From: Riptortus pedestris | Lineage: Eukaryota > Arthropoda > Insecta > Hemiptera > Alydidae | Direction: 5' to 3' | Length of the DNA stretch: 64,000 bases | Assembly (NCBI GenBank): GCA_019009955.1 | Contig: CM032228.1 | Coordinates: 221,809,501-221,873,500 of the forward strand | Notes under the pieces: generated by a model | What the model was told of the DNA's origin: nothing | Database searches by the model: none | What the model saw: only the letters and a program-made list of their open reading frames with translations | Position numbers and translations under genes: made by a program | Shown here: positions 41,622 through 53,000 of the stretch, piece after piece | Numbering within the stretch: the stretch's first letter is position 1 | How the letters are laid out: each line of letters begins with the position of its first letter

Positions 41622-42510
41622 ATGCGTGTAGAGCAGTGTATTCGTGACCAAATTGTGCGGTTAAGAAATCATAGATTTTCTCTTCGAAAAATTGGAACTA
41701 CTCTAAATAAATCGCATGCAACCGTGCAGTATGTGTTGAAAAGACATGGTGAATTAAAAACATTGGAGGACAGGCCTCGTTCGGGCCGCCCCAGAAAATT
41801 GAACAGGATTCATACACGCAATTTACTCAAACAAGTGCGAGAAAATCCTCATAGAAGTGCAACATCCTTAACTAGTGGACTTCAAAGAGATTACGGAGTA
41901 CAAGTTAATCCAGAAACTGTCCGAAATGTCCTGAGAAGAGAAAGATTTCACGGACGAATTGCAAGGAAAAAGCCCTTTATAAGCAAACAAAATAAAAAGA
42001 AGAGGCTGGCGTTTGCCATGGAGCATGCCAATAAGCCAGAATCATTCTGGGATACTGTAATATTTTCGGACGAATCAAAATTCAACCTTTTTGTACCAGA
42101 TGGAAGGTGTCGCGTTTGGAGAAAGGGCAATGAAGCTCTATTTTCAAAAAATTTGAGGCCAACCTTTAAGCATGGTGGTGGAGGTGTAATGGTTTGGGGG
42201 TGTGAGTGCTTCTGGAGTTAGAAATCTTGTTTTCATTGATGGGATAATGGACCAGTATGTATTCATTGATATCCTAAAGAACAATTTAAAAAGTTCAGCT
42301 GAAAAACTTGGACTTTTGCGAAATTTTATTTTTCAGCAGGACAACGATCCAAAGCACAGCGCCAAGAAAGTAAAAGAATGGCTATATACAATGTTCCAAA
42401 GCAGTTGCACACTCCTCCCCAATCACCAGACATGAATCCCATAGAACATTTATGGGATGAAATGGGACGGCGCACACTGGAGCGATCCTTCAATAATGTT
42501 GGACATTGGG
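41622..42510 (+). pseudogene. Tc1-like transposase, N-terminal and catalytic part
   Basis: The first frame (41622-42221) has a helix-turn-helix region (RNHRFSLRKIGTTLNKSHAT), a GRPRKL AT-hook-like linker, a second DNA-binding helix set (NPETVRNVLRRERFHGRIAR) and the first catalytic Asp in TVIFSDESKFNLF. A frameshift in VMVWGC(E/M)SASGV leads into the second frame (42202-42435) with QQDNDPKHSAKK (second Asp). A further shift leads to SPDMNPIEHLWDEMGRR (Glu of DD34E). The protein then breaks off near 42,500. Cut-and-paste transposase of nuclear DNA, inactive here. Confidence 0.88.
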
Positions 42511-43530
42511 GGAAAAAATAAAAGTTTTAATTTGGGATTTTGATTGTATTGTTAGTACCACATAAACCCTTTTCAATTGAGCAGATTGATTTTTAGCCAT
42601 ATTATTACAATGGTTTTTACATAATGCCTGGTTATAATTGTTATGTTAAAAAAAGCCTTGGCTTATTAAATTCGTCGTGAGCTCTTATTTTATTTTATAA
42701 ATTATTGTTGCTTCCAGTACACATTAAGGGTATTATAACAAACCAAAAACTGGAACAAAAGGTTTTTAAAATTCCTCTAATTTTTTTTTTTTTACATCGA
42801 GCTGAAAATAATTTTATTTAATTGAATTCGCAAATCGCTTGTATTTGCTTGAAAAAATACCACTTGGCATGCTTTTAGGAGTATATTGTCTTATTTACAA
42901 CGTCGTCAGATCTTGCTTAAACTTGCCTATTCATTAAATATTATACTTTTAGTGTTATCACTTTCGGTGCAGAGGACGTATTATACCTCCCGCGGACCTT
43001 TCCCAACTACGTACGGTGAATCACATTTAAGGCCAACACTTAACGATAGCGATCGCTTAGAAACAATATCTTCGGAAGTAAAAGAACTTTTAATTGAAAA
43101 ATAAAAAACATTTGAAATTTTAGAAATGTTAGATATTCTTCCAGCTTACAAATTCTCATTATTAAATTAAATACATAGATTTTTTTTTTTAATTTTTATT
43201 CTAAATATATTTTTGTTTACAATTTTACTATTGCGTTTGTGAACTTCAATTTATAAAAAAAATAAAAATTTATAAAACATATGTGTTGATATTATGTGTC
43301 TACAAATCACAATTCTCTACTTAGTAAGCGATACATAATCTGTATGTACATATTTAAAATTCATCCTACCGTTATATCACATCTGGCAAAATTGCTTTAA
43401 AAATTGCTGTGCATATAGTTCTATAGAGTATTCGATGTGCTTTAAAATGACACCAGAATCAATATTCTAGGACCAGTAGAAACGGAGATATTAATGAATG
43501 TCCGGCTTACCCTATCACTCGCTTCAGTGT
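42510..43530 (+). other. ~1-kb insert in the Tc1-like element, with a 72-aa frame of unknown nature
   Basis: The segment separates two parts of one transposase and is unlike the rest of the element. It holds an open frame at 42886-43104 (72 aa). That frame starts MSYLQRRQILLKLAY, has a hydrophobic stretch (LNIILLVLSLSV, residues about 18-29), then QRTYYTSRGPFPTTYGES and a charged end, DRLETISSEVKELLIEK. An AATAAA overlaps just after the stop. I do not recognise it. It could be cargo, a retrocopy or chance. Confidence 0.35.
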
Positions 43531-43534
43531 GCGG

Positions 43535-43698
43535 CGTATGAGAAATCATGGTGTTGGAACGAAAGAAGATCTAAAAACAGCACTTTTGGCAGAATGGGAT
43601 TCAGTTAGCAGCGATGTAACCAAAAAACTTGTCCACAGTATGAAAGGTAGACTAATTGAAGTTTTGAGGGCCAAAGGTGGTTCCACAAGGTATTGAAA
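43535..43698 (+). pseudogene. Tc1-like transposase, C-terminal part
   Basis: Reads RRMRNHGVGTKEDLKTALLA, EWDSVSSDVTKKLVHSMKGR, then LIEVLRAKGGSTRY and a stop. This is the usual Tc1 C-terminus and continues the frame lost near 42,500. Confidence 0.8.
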
Positions 43699-44192
43699 AG
43701 TGGCTGATAAAATGTTTGTGTAATATTTTCCTAATGTATGGAAACTTTTTTGTCTTAATTTTCTTTAATATTTATATTGTGATATAGTTATAAACAAATT
43801 GAGAAAAATTTTTATGATATTTTCTATACTTCAAATAGTTAAGTAAAAATAAATCAATTAATGAATTTTTTTCAAATGTTTCCCACCTTTAAATCAAATT
43901 TTTTTTTTGTATGGAAACTTTTTTGATTGTGTGTAGTTCATCATCGGCCATATACCAGCTCGTGAGAAACCTACTTAATTTACGCAGTCCCTTCGTGACA
44001 CACTCAGTCTGTCCCATTGCCACTTTTGGAATTGTCAATCAGTTTAATTAGTCTCTCAACTCCTATTCTTTAGTAATCTATAATCTGTGTATTTATTGCA
44101 TTTCCTCCTGTCCTCTATGCCTTCTTCTTTGGTCTGGTAGGTTTGATAAAATGAGGTTAGTTTGTGAAAGAGTAGTTTTGTATTGTAGCAAT

Positions 44193-44768
44193 ATGGGTGA
44201 AGATAATTTTATTGAAGTTTGTAAGCAACTTGATGACATAGCATTAAGAATGTTACGTCTGATGAGAGAATATATTGACGTTAAGATAACCCTGGAGGAT
44301 CTTATTAAAAATGGAAGTTTGCATTTAGCAAAAAGCAGGTATATCATGGGAAATAAGAGTGTTTCTGTTCTACAACTTCCTACTGAAGAAAGTTCGGAAT
44401 TCACTGCTTCTACTCGAGTTTTAATTTCAAATAAAAGTGATGATGAACATTTAAGTTTTGAATTGGGTAAAATTACTCTGAAAGATGTATCTGAAGCTGC
44501 ATCAAAAATCCGTAATAGAAATCCAAAAAAGAATACACAAACAGAAGAACAAGATGATGTTGAAAATGAAATTTCTATTCCAGACCCCTTGAAATGGTTT
44601 GGTGTTCTTGTTCCTCAGAATATGAGGCAAGCACAAGCTAGTTTTTCAAAAGCTCTTGAATACATTATTCAATGTGCAAACATTCAAGCTGAAATAGAGC
44701 ATTTAAGAAAAGATTATGAAAGAAAAATACAAGAAAAGGATAAATTAAAGCCTAAAGTAGCTTCTTAA
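44193..44768 (+). CDS. CCDC115: CCDC115 / Vma22-like V-ATPase assembly factor
   Basis: A 191-aa coiled-coil protein with no intron. The family (yeast Vma22) helps assemble the V0 sector of the vacuolar ATPase in the ER and early secretory pathway, and in animals affects lysosome acidification. The N-terminal helix reads MGEDNFIEVCKQLDDIALRM. The family block GSLHLAKSRYIMGNKSV is at residues about 49-65. The diagnostic motif DPLKWFGVLVPQNMRQAQAS lies near 131-150, followed by a charged C-terminal coiled coil (AEIEHLRKDYERKIQEKDK). An upstream in-frame ATG at 44151 would add 14 residues (MRLVCERVVLYCSN). I prefer 44193 because family N-termini start close to this helix. AATAAA follows at about 44837-44842. 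No stops or frameshifts, so it is probably a real gene. An intact retrocopy is possible. Confidence 0.9.
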   Translation: MGEDNFIEVCKQLDDIALRMLRLMREYIDVKITLEDLIKNGSLHLAKSRYIMGNKSVSVLQLPTEESSEFTASTRVLISNKSDDEHLSFELGKITLKDVSEAASKIRNRNPKKNTQTEEQDDVENEISIPDPLKWFGVLVPQNMRQAQASFSKALEYIIQCANIQAEIEHLRKDYERKIQEKDKLKPKVAS

Positions 44769-45059
44769 TAATGGACATTATTATTATCATTCCAATACTG
44801 TAAATAGTTTTACTTTAGTTTAAAAAAAAGTGTAAATAAAAGTTCTTTATTTTACTAATACAATTTTTTAAATAGATAATTCCTCTGTGATGTTTGTTGT
44901 TCATTGTCAATGTGGTTAGACCATACTAAAATAAAATTTAGACTGTAAATTAAATAGCGTAAATCAAAGCTAATAAAATTCTAATTTTTCATATAAAGAA
45001 TTTCATTAGTATCTACAGATGTTTGATATGCAAATTTAAATTTTATCAATTTTTTTAAA

Positions 45060-45226
45060 ATTTATTTATTTTAATGTCCACTTTATCGTGGGTTATCTAC
45101 ACTCTTTTCTCGCCAGAGTGGAACTAAGGATTTTATTTGCCAAGACGGGAATCAAACTCTCCACTCAAGGTTTACCATGTGAGATTAAAGACAATGTTTA
45201 ACACACTTGGCTAATCTGAGCCCCCA
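45060..45226 (-). mobile_element. tRNA-derived SINE, copy g (eroded)
   Basis: Minus-strand landmarks TTTATTTTAATGTCCACTTT, CGGGAATCAAACTC and CTTGGCTAATCTGAGCCC. Internally deleted. Confidence 0.65.
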
Positions 45227-45229
45227 AAT

Positions 45230-46018
45230 TAATCAATCAAAATAAAAATAACAATACAATTGTAACCATTTTAAATCGAGTTAATTTAAAATCATTTCTT
45301 TAAGCTTGGAGGAGAGGGCTTTCATAACTAGTTCTTAATTAACATCATTACAAATCTTAGAACAATACATATAGCTTTTGCACTTCTCAAGAGTGTTGCT
45401 CATGTATGGTTAAAAAAAGAAAACTCCCAACAATTTTTAAGTGTTTTATTATTGAACTATTAATATTTATAGTAGACCGAAGTGTAGTTAATGGAATGTA
45501 CTTATGCAAAAAGCACAATTTTATAAAATAATTGTTTTTACTGATATGATAGGATTACAAATTTTGAATTTACTAAATACTAATTAAATACTTGTATTCT
45601 GCTGCTTATTTCATGAGTCATTTGAGAAGCTGCTTGAACAATAACAGTCACCAACTTTTCCAGGGGCTCTTCTAAAAAATTTGGTTCTCTGTTTAACAAC
45701 ACAAAAAATATGTTTCTATCTTATTTATTTTTTAAAAGTCAATGTATGCCCACTTTTTGCAACTAACAATAATCGGGAAGGGTTATTCTAGTACTAGTGA
45801 GGACAGGATCAGCCATTTTATTTTGTGAAACCTTTATTAAATACATTCTGTTTGAGAAACAGGAATTTAAGTCTAATAAGACCTACACCTTAACCTACAT
45901 GTCGAATCTGCCCTCGGTATTTTATATTTATTTCTTTTGTTATAATGTATTTATTCAATTTTAAAGTAAATAGATATTAAAGCACTGGACAAGATCTTCA
46001 GGTCTCACCAACACCTAG
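45230..46018. other. intergenic with an old SINE trace
   Basis: Near 45,741-45,925 a faint minus-strand SINE is visible (TATGCCCACTTTTTGCAACT, AATCGGGAAGGGTTA). Otherwise AT-rich sequence without recognised features. Confidence 0.4.
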
Positions 46019-46110
46019 CAGGGGAATAAAAATTTATGATTACAAGCCTTAAACAATGTGTTTGACAAATTAACACATTGGTTAAGGCTTATAAGTTTTT
46101 ATTCTCCACC
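46019..46110. repeat. imperfect hairpin, ~40-bp arms
   Basis: The left arm 46020-46062 (GGGGAATAAAAATTTATGAT ... AATGTGTT) is inverted at 46072-46110 (AACACATTGGTTAAGGCTTA ... CTCCACC). The loop is about 9 nt. MITE-like; no coding content. Confidence 0.7.
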
Positions 46111-46704
46111 AAGGTTTATATTGACTTAGGAGAATAATTAAATTTAAACTTAGGTATCTAGTGAAAGTATGAATGTCTCTATAAGTTGATGACAATTGTT
46201 GATTAAAAAGCATATTTAACACTATAAATGGTGGGGACGAAATGTTTTCTCTAAAACAAACTGTTGATGAAATTGATCTTTTTTCTAGTGCCTTAAACTA
46301 CTTACTTCTTGGTTTCAGTATAAATAGCATATATAAAATAAGTTATGTCCACTAAGATTTTTTATCTACAATTTACTTATGTAACGATTAGACTGACAGT
46401 ATATCATTATTTCCTCCTAGGTAGTGGCATACATTTTTCAAAAATATTAAATAATTCAACCAATATTTGATTGAGTGTCCCCCGATTCGAAAGTATGACT
46501 GATTCATGAGGTCCAACTCTCATAGTATGTTGTACTTATTACCATGAATGCTAGAGTTAAAGATTACTGGTTCATCATTATTCTGTCTCTCCAACTAAAT
46601 TTGAATAATGAAAGAAACTCAAATGTACCTCTTTAGAAATGTAGGTTTTATGTAGTTAATGATTGTTTGATATTCACGATAAAGGTATTCAATAGAGAGA
46701 CTGG

Positions 46705-46840
46705 TTTACATATTTAAAGCTGCAAGGTACCACTGCAAACTACAAATAATACTTCTAAAGGAGTGTGGTCAGATATTTACATATTTAAAGCTGCAAGGTA
46801 CCACTGCAAACTACAAATAATACTTCTAAAGGAGTGTGGT
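46705..46840 (+). repeat. 71-bp direct tandem repeat, two copies
   Basis: TTTACATATTTAAAGCTGCA ... AAAGGAGTGTGGT occurs at 46705 and again at 46776, essentially identical over about 65 bp. Confidence 0.92.
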
Positions 46841-47547
46841 TAAAGGGGATGTGCTTTGTGGGTAACATAACCAGAACTATAATCTTCCCTGCAAGGTACA
46901 CTAAGGAACTCATATTTTTATAAATAACTAGCTAAGTTATCCGGCTTCGCCCGCATTAGCAATCACAAAAATTTTAGCCTCAATTACAACAAAATATAAA
47001 TCAGAATAAAAGATTATAGAAACAAGGAAAGGAAGATAATATTCAACATAAGAACTGAATTTTTACCTAATTACTCTAAATATAAGTTATGGAAAGCACC
47101 TCAGTATTGCTTGTTTCAATTTTAAGGAAACTCTTTTAATATATTTACTACAAATGTGAAACATGGGACAATGAAGAATTTATTGTCTGGTAGCTGCATC
47201 TTATATTTAAAAAAAAGTTATTGTTTTGGCTCATCTCCTACTTTGTTGATCTGTAATGTTTTCACCGATATCCAAGCCTCCTGTCAATATTAATAAAATA
47301 AAATCTACTTTATATTACTGAAAATACTGAATACAAACTCTGTGGTCCTTTTCTGTACCTGTAAGTGTATATCACCGGTATCTACCCTTCAGTTAGTGTT
47401 AATGAATTACAACATAGCTTATGTAATCTGTGACCCATCCCTTAATTTCACTAAAATATTTTCCATTTCTTAGGCTCTTAATTGATAATTATTTTATTTA
47501 ATATCAGCGCGGACATAAAATGACAAAATAATTTACCCATATAAATC
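46841..47547. other. intergenic with a partial (TA)n-associated unit head
   Basis: At 46,928-46,955 CTAGCTAAGTTATCCGGCTT then CGCCCGC matches the head of the polar units at 13-18 and 58-61 kb. The remainder is not recognisably related. No gene seen. Confidence 0.45.
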
Positions 47548-48690
47548 TGAAAAGTCTGCCATGCTGGTGGTGCATAAACTAAGTAGATTTACTACTTGCT
47601 GCAATATCACATTAATGTCACCAATAGATTCTCTATTTCTCCCATAATATGAAGCCAATAAAACAGGACTTCAAATTTAAGCCGGACAAACTTTTCTATT
47701 GATATAGTTGCTATTGAGTAGAAGTGTGAGTAAACTCAAGATGGAAAACTAAAATATATAAATAACTGAGTTAATATTTGAGTTAGATATATGAGAGTTA
47801 GAAAATTACTATATAGAACAAATGAAGAATATCACACTACCAACAAGCTTGATCATATAAGAGTTTTCCATCCAAGTCATAATAATGGAGGTACTTCGAC
47901 ATTTGATTTTGGCCTGTCCCTATACATCTCCCCCTCTTTGTCTGATGTACATGTATAACGTCGTATTTAGGCTTAAAAAGAGACAGTTGTAATAAACTAT
48001 AGCACCAAGTTCAATAACTAAAAAAAAATTGATAAAGTAATTTTGGAAAAAAAAAAAAAAAATCCGTCTCGCAGGGACTGCATTAACTAAGCAAATTTCC
48101 ATGTACATCATGTATTTACATTTATCTCAAAAAGTAAAAGTTTTATATATATATATAATATTTATATATATTAGTAAAAGTAAATATTTGGTATTTAAGC
48201 TTCACATAAAATTCTTCATGAAATAACAGGTTATTGTTCATATGGCACGAGTAGAAGTGGGAGTTTATTGAAGGCCAAAAACTAAAATATGCAATTATAT
48301 CGGTTAATAATCAAGACAGTGAAAAAATGTATACAACATTTAATTTTCATTGTGATTTGTTCTATACACTTTTTCGATATGATGTATAATAACAGAGATA
48401 TTTTGAATTTTCTAAATTCCCACCCTTTTCTGGTCCGATTTCAGCTGTTAATGAACTTGATCTTTATTTTTACATAAAACGTTTAAATATCCAATTTGGT
48501 AAAGATTAAACAAAAATTATAACCACTAGAGCATAAACAGACAAATATATATATATATATATACATACAATTTTGAACGAACCTCATTTTCATCATCTCC
48601 AAGGAAGGTTCAATAAGACATATGATGAAAGTTTTTCGAAAATCATGACACGAATACAATCTCAATAGCTGATTTCCCTTATGGGATATA
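47548..48690 (+). mobile_element. two eroded Helitron-like copies
   Basis: The first starts near GTGGTGCATAAACTAAGTAG (about 47,566). The second starts near TCCGTCTCGCAGGGACTGCA (48,062) and retains (TA)n at 48,545 and a 3' GCTGATTTCCCTTATGGGA. Both are diverged from the reference copies. Confidence 0.55.
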
Positions 48691-48699
48691 TATATAAAA

Positions 48700-49863
48700 A
48701 AAAAAAAAAAACTAACAATAAATCCAAATACTGAACTAATGTGGGCAACAAAAAATCACTTAAGAGTAATAGCATATATTTTAAATGAAACAGCTTTAAT
48801 AATTTCATCTGGAGATATTTTTATATGTAATGAGATATAAAATTAAATCATGTTATTTATTAACAATTCACTTTGCCATAATAGATAATTGAAATGGTTT
48901 ATCTACAGGTTACCACTCCTATTCAGGAATGTATTAAGGATTTTATTGCTTGTCACCAAATATATTCTTATTGCCCACATCCGAATCAATCTAACAACTA
49001 TGCTTACCACGCATACGAGGACACCCATCATGTCTAACCTGAACTTCTATAAACAAAATTTATTTTGAACATATACTACCAGTAAGATGTTTATTTAATA
49101 CGCTAATTATTTATTCGACTGATTAAGATTTGAATTAAGAACATAGTTTTAACAAATAAATAGATCTAGCATTAGTCTATAAATATTAATAATTTTCTTG
49201 TAAGGAAAGACATTATTGCTAATAGTAAGAGATATATTTGGATCTTAATTAAAATAAACTATAACCTGTACTTAGGGTTATTGCAATTTTATCTTTAAGA
49301 AAATAGTTTTAGAGTGTGTGATAATTAAGTTATTTTTTGTTTAGGGTAATTTAATTTCTGTCTGATATTTAGTACTATTTTTTAATAATCCTGATTCATG
49401 TAATTTTGTTAATATATACACCAACATCAAGCAGATATTGACAATTTTTTTTTATTTTACTTTAAGTTAATTGCTCATGGTATTGCTAATGAAATAAAAT
49501 ATAGTTTTCGTAACACCCATACTCTTTATGTAAATTCTGAAAATTTTTCATTTGTGATAATGGATGCTAAGGAGGACAGACTGAGTCCAGAAATTTCAAT
49601 GTTTATTAGAACATTTTTTTATATTTAAAATAAATATTTTCTATATTGAAATAATACTTTTAATACTATTGATCTGTTTAAACACAAATGAAGCCAGGTT
49701 ACAGTTCTGACCTATCCCAGTAAACACAAAACCCAAATAGAAATTGAATACTATACCCAAATTAATAGGTATTGTTTGACAGGGGAGGGAAATGAGAGAA
49801 TGAATGGGATTGAGGTAATATTGATACAATGAATTTCAAACACAATTAAATATTTATGAAAAC
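48700..49863. other. intergenic between CCDC115 and MSL3 ends; old SINE trace
   Basis: A degraded minus-strand SINE is suggested at 48,860-49,055 (GGTTTATCTACAGGTTACCA; TCTAACCTGAAC). Otherwise AT-rich with nothing recognised. Confidence 0.4.
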
Positions 49864-49864
49864 A

Positions 49865-49870
49865 TTTATT
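49865..49870 (-). terminator. MSL3 polyadenylation signal
   Basis: AATAAA on the minus strand, about 100 nt downstream of the MSL3 stop codon and followed by T-rich sequence. Confidence 0.65.
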
Positions 49871-49968
49871 CAGATATATTTACAATTTACAGAATTAAAA
49901 ACAAAAACAATAAAAATAGTCACAGGATAAAAAAAATTAAAATAGATATTATGCTGTTATTTTTTTAA

Positions 49969-50053
49969 CTATTTTACATCTTCGGTAGAGTCTGGATATG
50001 GATTTTCGAAGTACATATTTTCTCCAAACCACTCGGGATGTTCTTCAAGAAAT
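49969..50053 (-). CDS. MSL3: MSL3 last coding exon
   Basis: Acceptor CATTTTTAG/ATTTC. Encodes FLEEHPEWFGENMYFENPYP then DSTEDVK and TAG. End of the MRG domain and a short acidic tail. Confidence 0.88.
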
Positions 50054-53000
50054 CTAAAAATGAAAAATATTATAATATTAAAAAATTGATTAAACAAAGC
50101 AATTAAAAAAGAGGTCTGCTGGTGATAAGGTAGGTGAACAGACATGTAGAGGCTACGTAAGCTAAACACATTTCTCACATACTGGAATGACAGGCTGAGG
50201 TCAGCTCGAATTTCATTTCTCCCTAACTATGAAGCCTATCTAAACACAACTTGGAATATAAGCTGGGCATAAGATGTTTATTTATACAGTTGCTTCTACT
50301 GAAAATCGAATGAGATGAGGGGCTTAACTCAAGTCTGAATAGTAAAAAATGTCTCGAAAATATTCGAGACCATTTTTTATTTTATCCCCTTTTAATATTT
50401 ATGCCCTACCAAATACACCTGCACCTAATCTTCAAATACCATTATGTTATTCCCAGTTTCACTCTTTTTTTCCCAAGGCCTTGATAAGATTTTTCTTACA
50501 TTTACCTCATTTAGATTTCTATATTGGATTTCTTTTGAGTCCAACTTTGATTGGAATCCAGTTTTGATTTTGGGCCAGATCCACATTCCTGTTTCTTTTA
50601 ATCTCTGGTATTCTGTTTTGTGAAGAATCCAATTTTTGATCCCGAAAAGCAATGCACTCTAAACAAATGACAGGAAATAATTTTTTGATATCCAAGCATA
50701 TTGAATTGAAATTACTCCTTTTGCTTTGGAAGGGTTATTAAACCAGAGTTATTCTTCTATCATCTATCTTCAGCTCTACTATCATTATCTTAAATGATGA
50801 TACTTCCTAGGTAATAAAACTCTTCACTTTTTCAAGTATGCTTCCAATTTGAATATTTATATTTTCTTTGCTTTCTTCCTTCTCTACTAACAAAATTTTT
50901 GTTTTGTATGCATTTATCCGGAACTCCCATGGTGCTAACAAGGAAAAAAATGTCGGACTGCTGTTTCCTATTTTCCTAATGTCCTAGTCAGTCATACAAA
51001 ATTTAGTATTAGTTCCAAAGATACAGCCACTACCCCAGCAACCCAAGGATGTCTGCATCATTCCTACAAACCAGTATCCCTGATGCAAAGACTGCTGTGT
51101 AGGGTGACAAAAAGTTTCATCACAAGGAGATAAATCCAGCAGACAGGTCACTTTCTATGTCTAATACATTCAAATGCACAAGTATTTAATATAGAAGATT
51201 GACTTTAATTTATTGAAAATCTGAGTACTTTTATTTCAAAATTATTATGTTATTCACTTTTTTCAAGTCTGTTTTAAAATTACAGGAGTTCTCTATAGTG
51301 TATAGCTTTCAAAATTTTCTTCTTGCCAGATATCGCATTTTTGTGAGACCAGTAATTCAAATCCAAAACTTATGTTGTACAAAGGCTAATTTCTGTTTAT
51401 TTCTAGTTCATTCTGATGTCAATGATTCTTTTTTTCCTAATGTACTTTTCCATGCAATCCTAACAACTAATTTCATAAGCCATATTTGACACTTAAGATA
51501 ACTCTATTTTAACCTTTAAATCGTTATAGTTATCTTTTATTTTGTTCCCAGTTTAGAAACCAAAAGTTAAATTATTTCTTAAAAGACCCTTTTAGATTAT
51601 TTGATCCTTTCACATAGGAATATTTCACAAACTTATTATGCTTCATAATAGCCTTCCCATTTTGTGTCCACATTACATGAATTACTCCCAGACTTTATTT
51701 TAGAAAGATTTATTAACCAGCTATTTTGTTTCATGTTTGTTGCCTTGGTAAAAAAATGTAATGATACAGAGCACCTTCTCTTTGTTAAAAATAACTTGGA
51801 AAATGTTTGTTTATTATTATTTGCGTCCACTTTATGCTACTAGGCTAACCAGGACGGGTTATCTAAAGGTCACCACCCTTTTCTAGCCAGGGTGGGCTCA
51901 AAGAATTTATTTAATGAGTCCGTCACTAAATAAATTTCTACTGCCCAGGGCGGGAATCGACCCCGCCACTCTAGGTCTACCGCGTGAGATTAGGACCAAC
52001 GCCCTAACTCTCACGGCCAACCTGAGCCCCTAACTTGGAAAAATATTGATAATAGTGAAAATAAAACCACACTATCTGAGCATGCTTTAAAGCAAAAACA
52101 CAGCTTTGACTTTAATAACATGAAGATTTTAGGAAAAGAACAAAATGCATCTGAGAGAAATAAAATATTTAAATTTTAAAAAATGAAGAGAAATAAATAA
52201 AAAATACATATATAAATTAAAAACTTAAATAACATGTTTTCTTAAGTTGTGAATAAAAAATTCAAATTCCACTCAAATAAGTAATTTTATATTTAGAAAT
52301 GATTCGTTAACCTTCTTTCCACTGGTACCAATTATTCTTTTCAGTTGGTTCTAATCCAAATCATATGACAAATTGGTCTGCAGGCCATATCTTTATGATA
52401 TAGTTACATTCAATCGTTTCTAAGTAATGATCTTGAAGGGATATTCTATGATGTGGAAAATGTAGAGCCAATAAAGAAGATTTGTGTTTTTATTGTGTTA
52501 ACCTTTTCCCAAAAACTGCAGCTTATTGAGTTAAATGGTGTTAAGGTTTTTAAATTTAAAATAAAATGTCATTTTGTAATAATAAGATGAAATACAGCAA
52601 TAACATACATGTAAATTTGATTAAAAAAAAAAATAGAAAAAAATAGAGTAATTTTGGAGCTCCCTGACATACCTATGCTCTTAAAATGCTAGATAATCTA
52701 TTTAATTAATTGTAAATGCACTTAGGAAATAAGAAACAATATTTATCATTGAAATGACAAGAAAAAAGTCAGTACTAATTAATTAGGGCAATTAAGAAAA
52801 TAGTCACTTACTTGGTAAAACCATTTAGATATTCTCTTATAGTATTCATTTTTGCTTCTGGATGATTAGGAGCATGAGGGAATATCTCAGGTATTTTTAC
52901 TAAAACAGAAATATTAAATCAAATATTCAATAAAAATGTATAATAAGTCTATATCAAATGATATATATCTTATAATAAGTACTCATTTAAATACTGGTAG

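Larger units (their letters stand above)
41311..43933 (+). mobile_element. Tc1-like transposon (2623 bp, with an internal insert)
   Basis: Flanked by TA (41309-41310, 43934-43935). The terminal repeats are CACACACTCAAAAAAGTTTT at the left and CACACAATCAAAAAAGTTTC in inverted orientation at the right. Inner copies of the CAAAAAAGTTTCCATAC motif lie near 41,494 and 43,735 (inverted), giving an IR/DR-type arrangement. The transposase is interrupted by about 1 kb of unrelated sequence. Confidence 0.82.
41030..44003 (-). mobile_element. Helitron-like copy split by a Tc1-like element
   Basis: The left part (about 41,036-41,300) has CTCCCGAAAATG, TTTAGTTTTCAGTCAGC and ATTCGGTTTTCAC-type landmarks. 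The right part (43,936-44,003) ends AATTTACGCAGTCCCTTCGT then GACAC, the diverged 5' terminus. The Tc1-like element lies between. Confidence 0.5.

Noticed and set aside
44151..44192. Upstream start for CCDC115 adding MRLVCERVVLYCSN
   Set aside because: The extra residues do not resemble family N-termini. The downstream ATG starts directly at the conserved helix. Not excluded.
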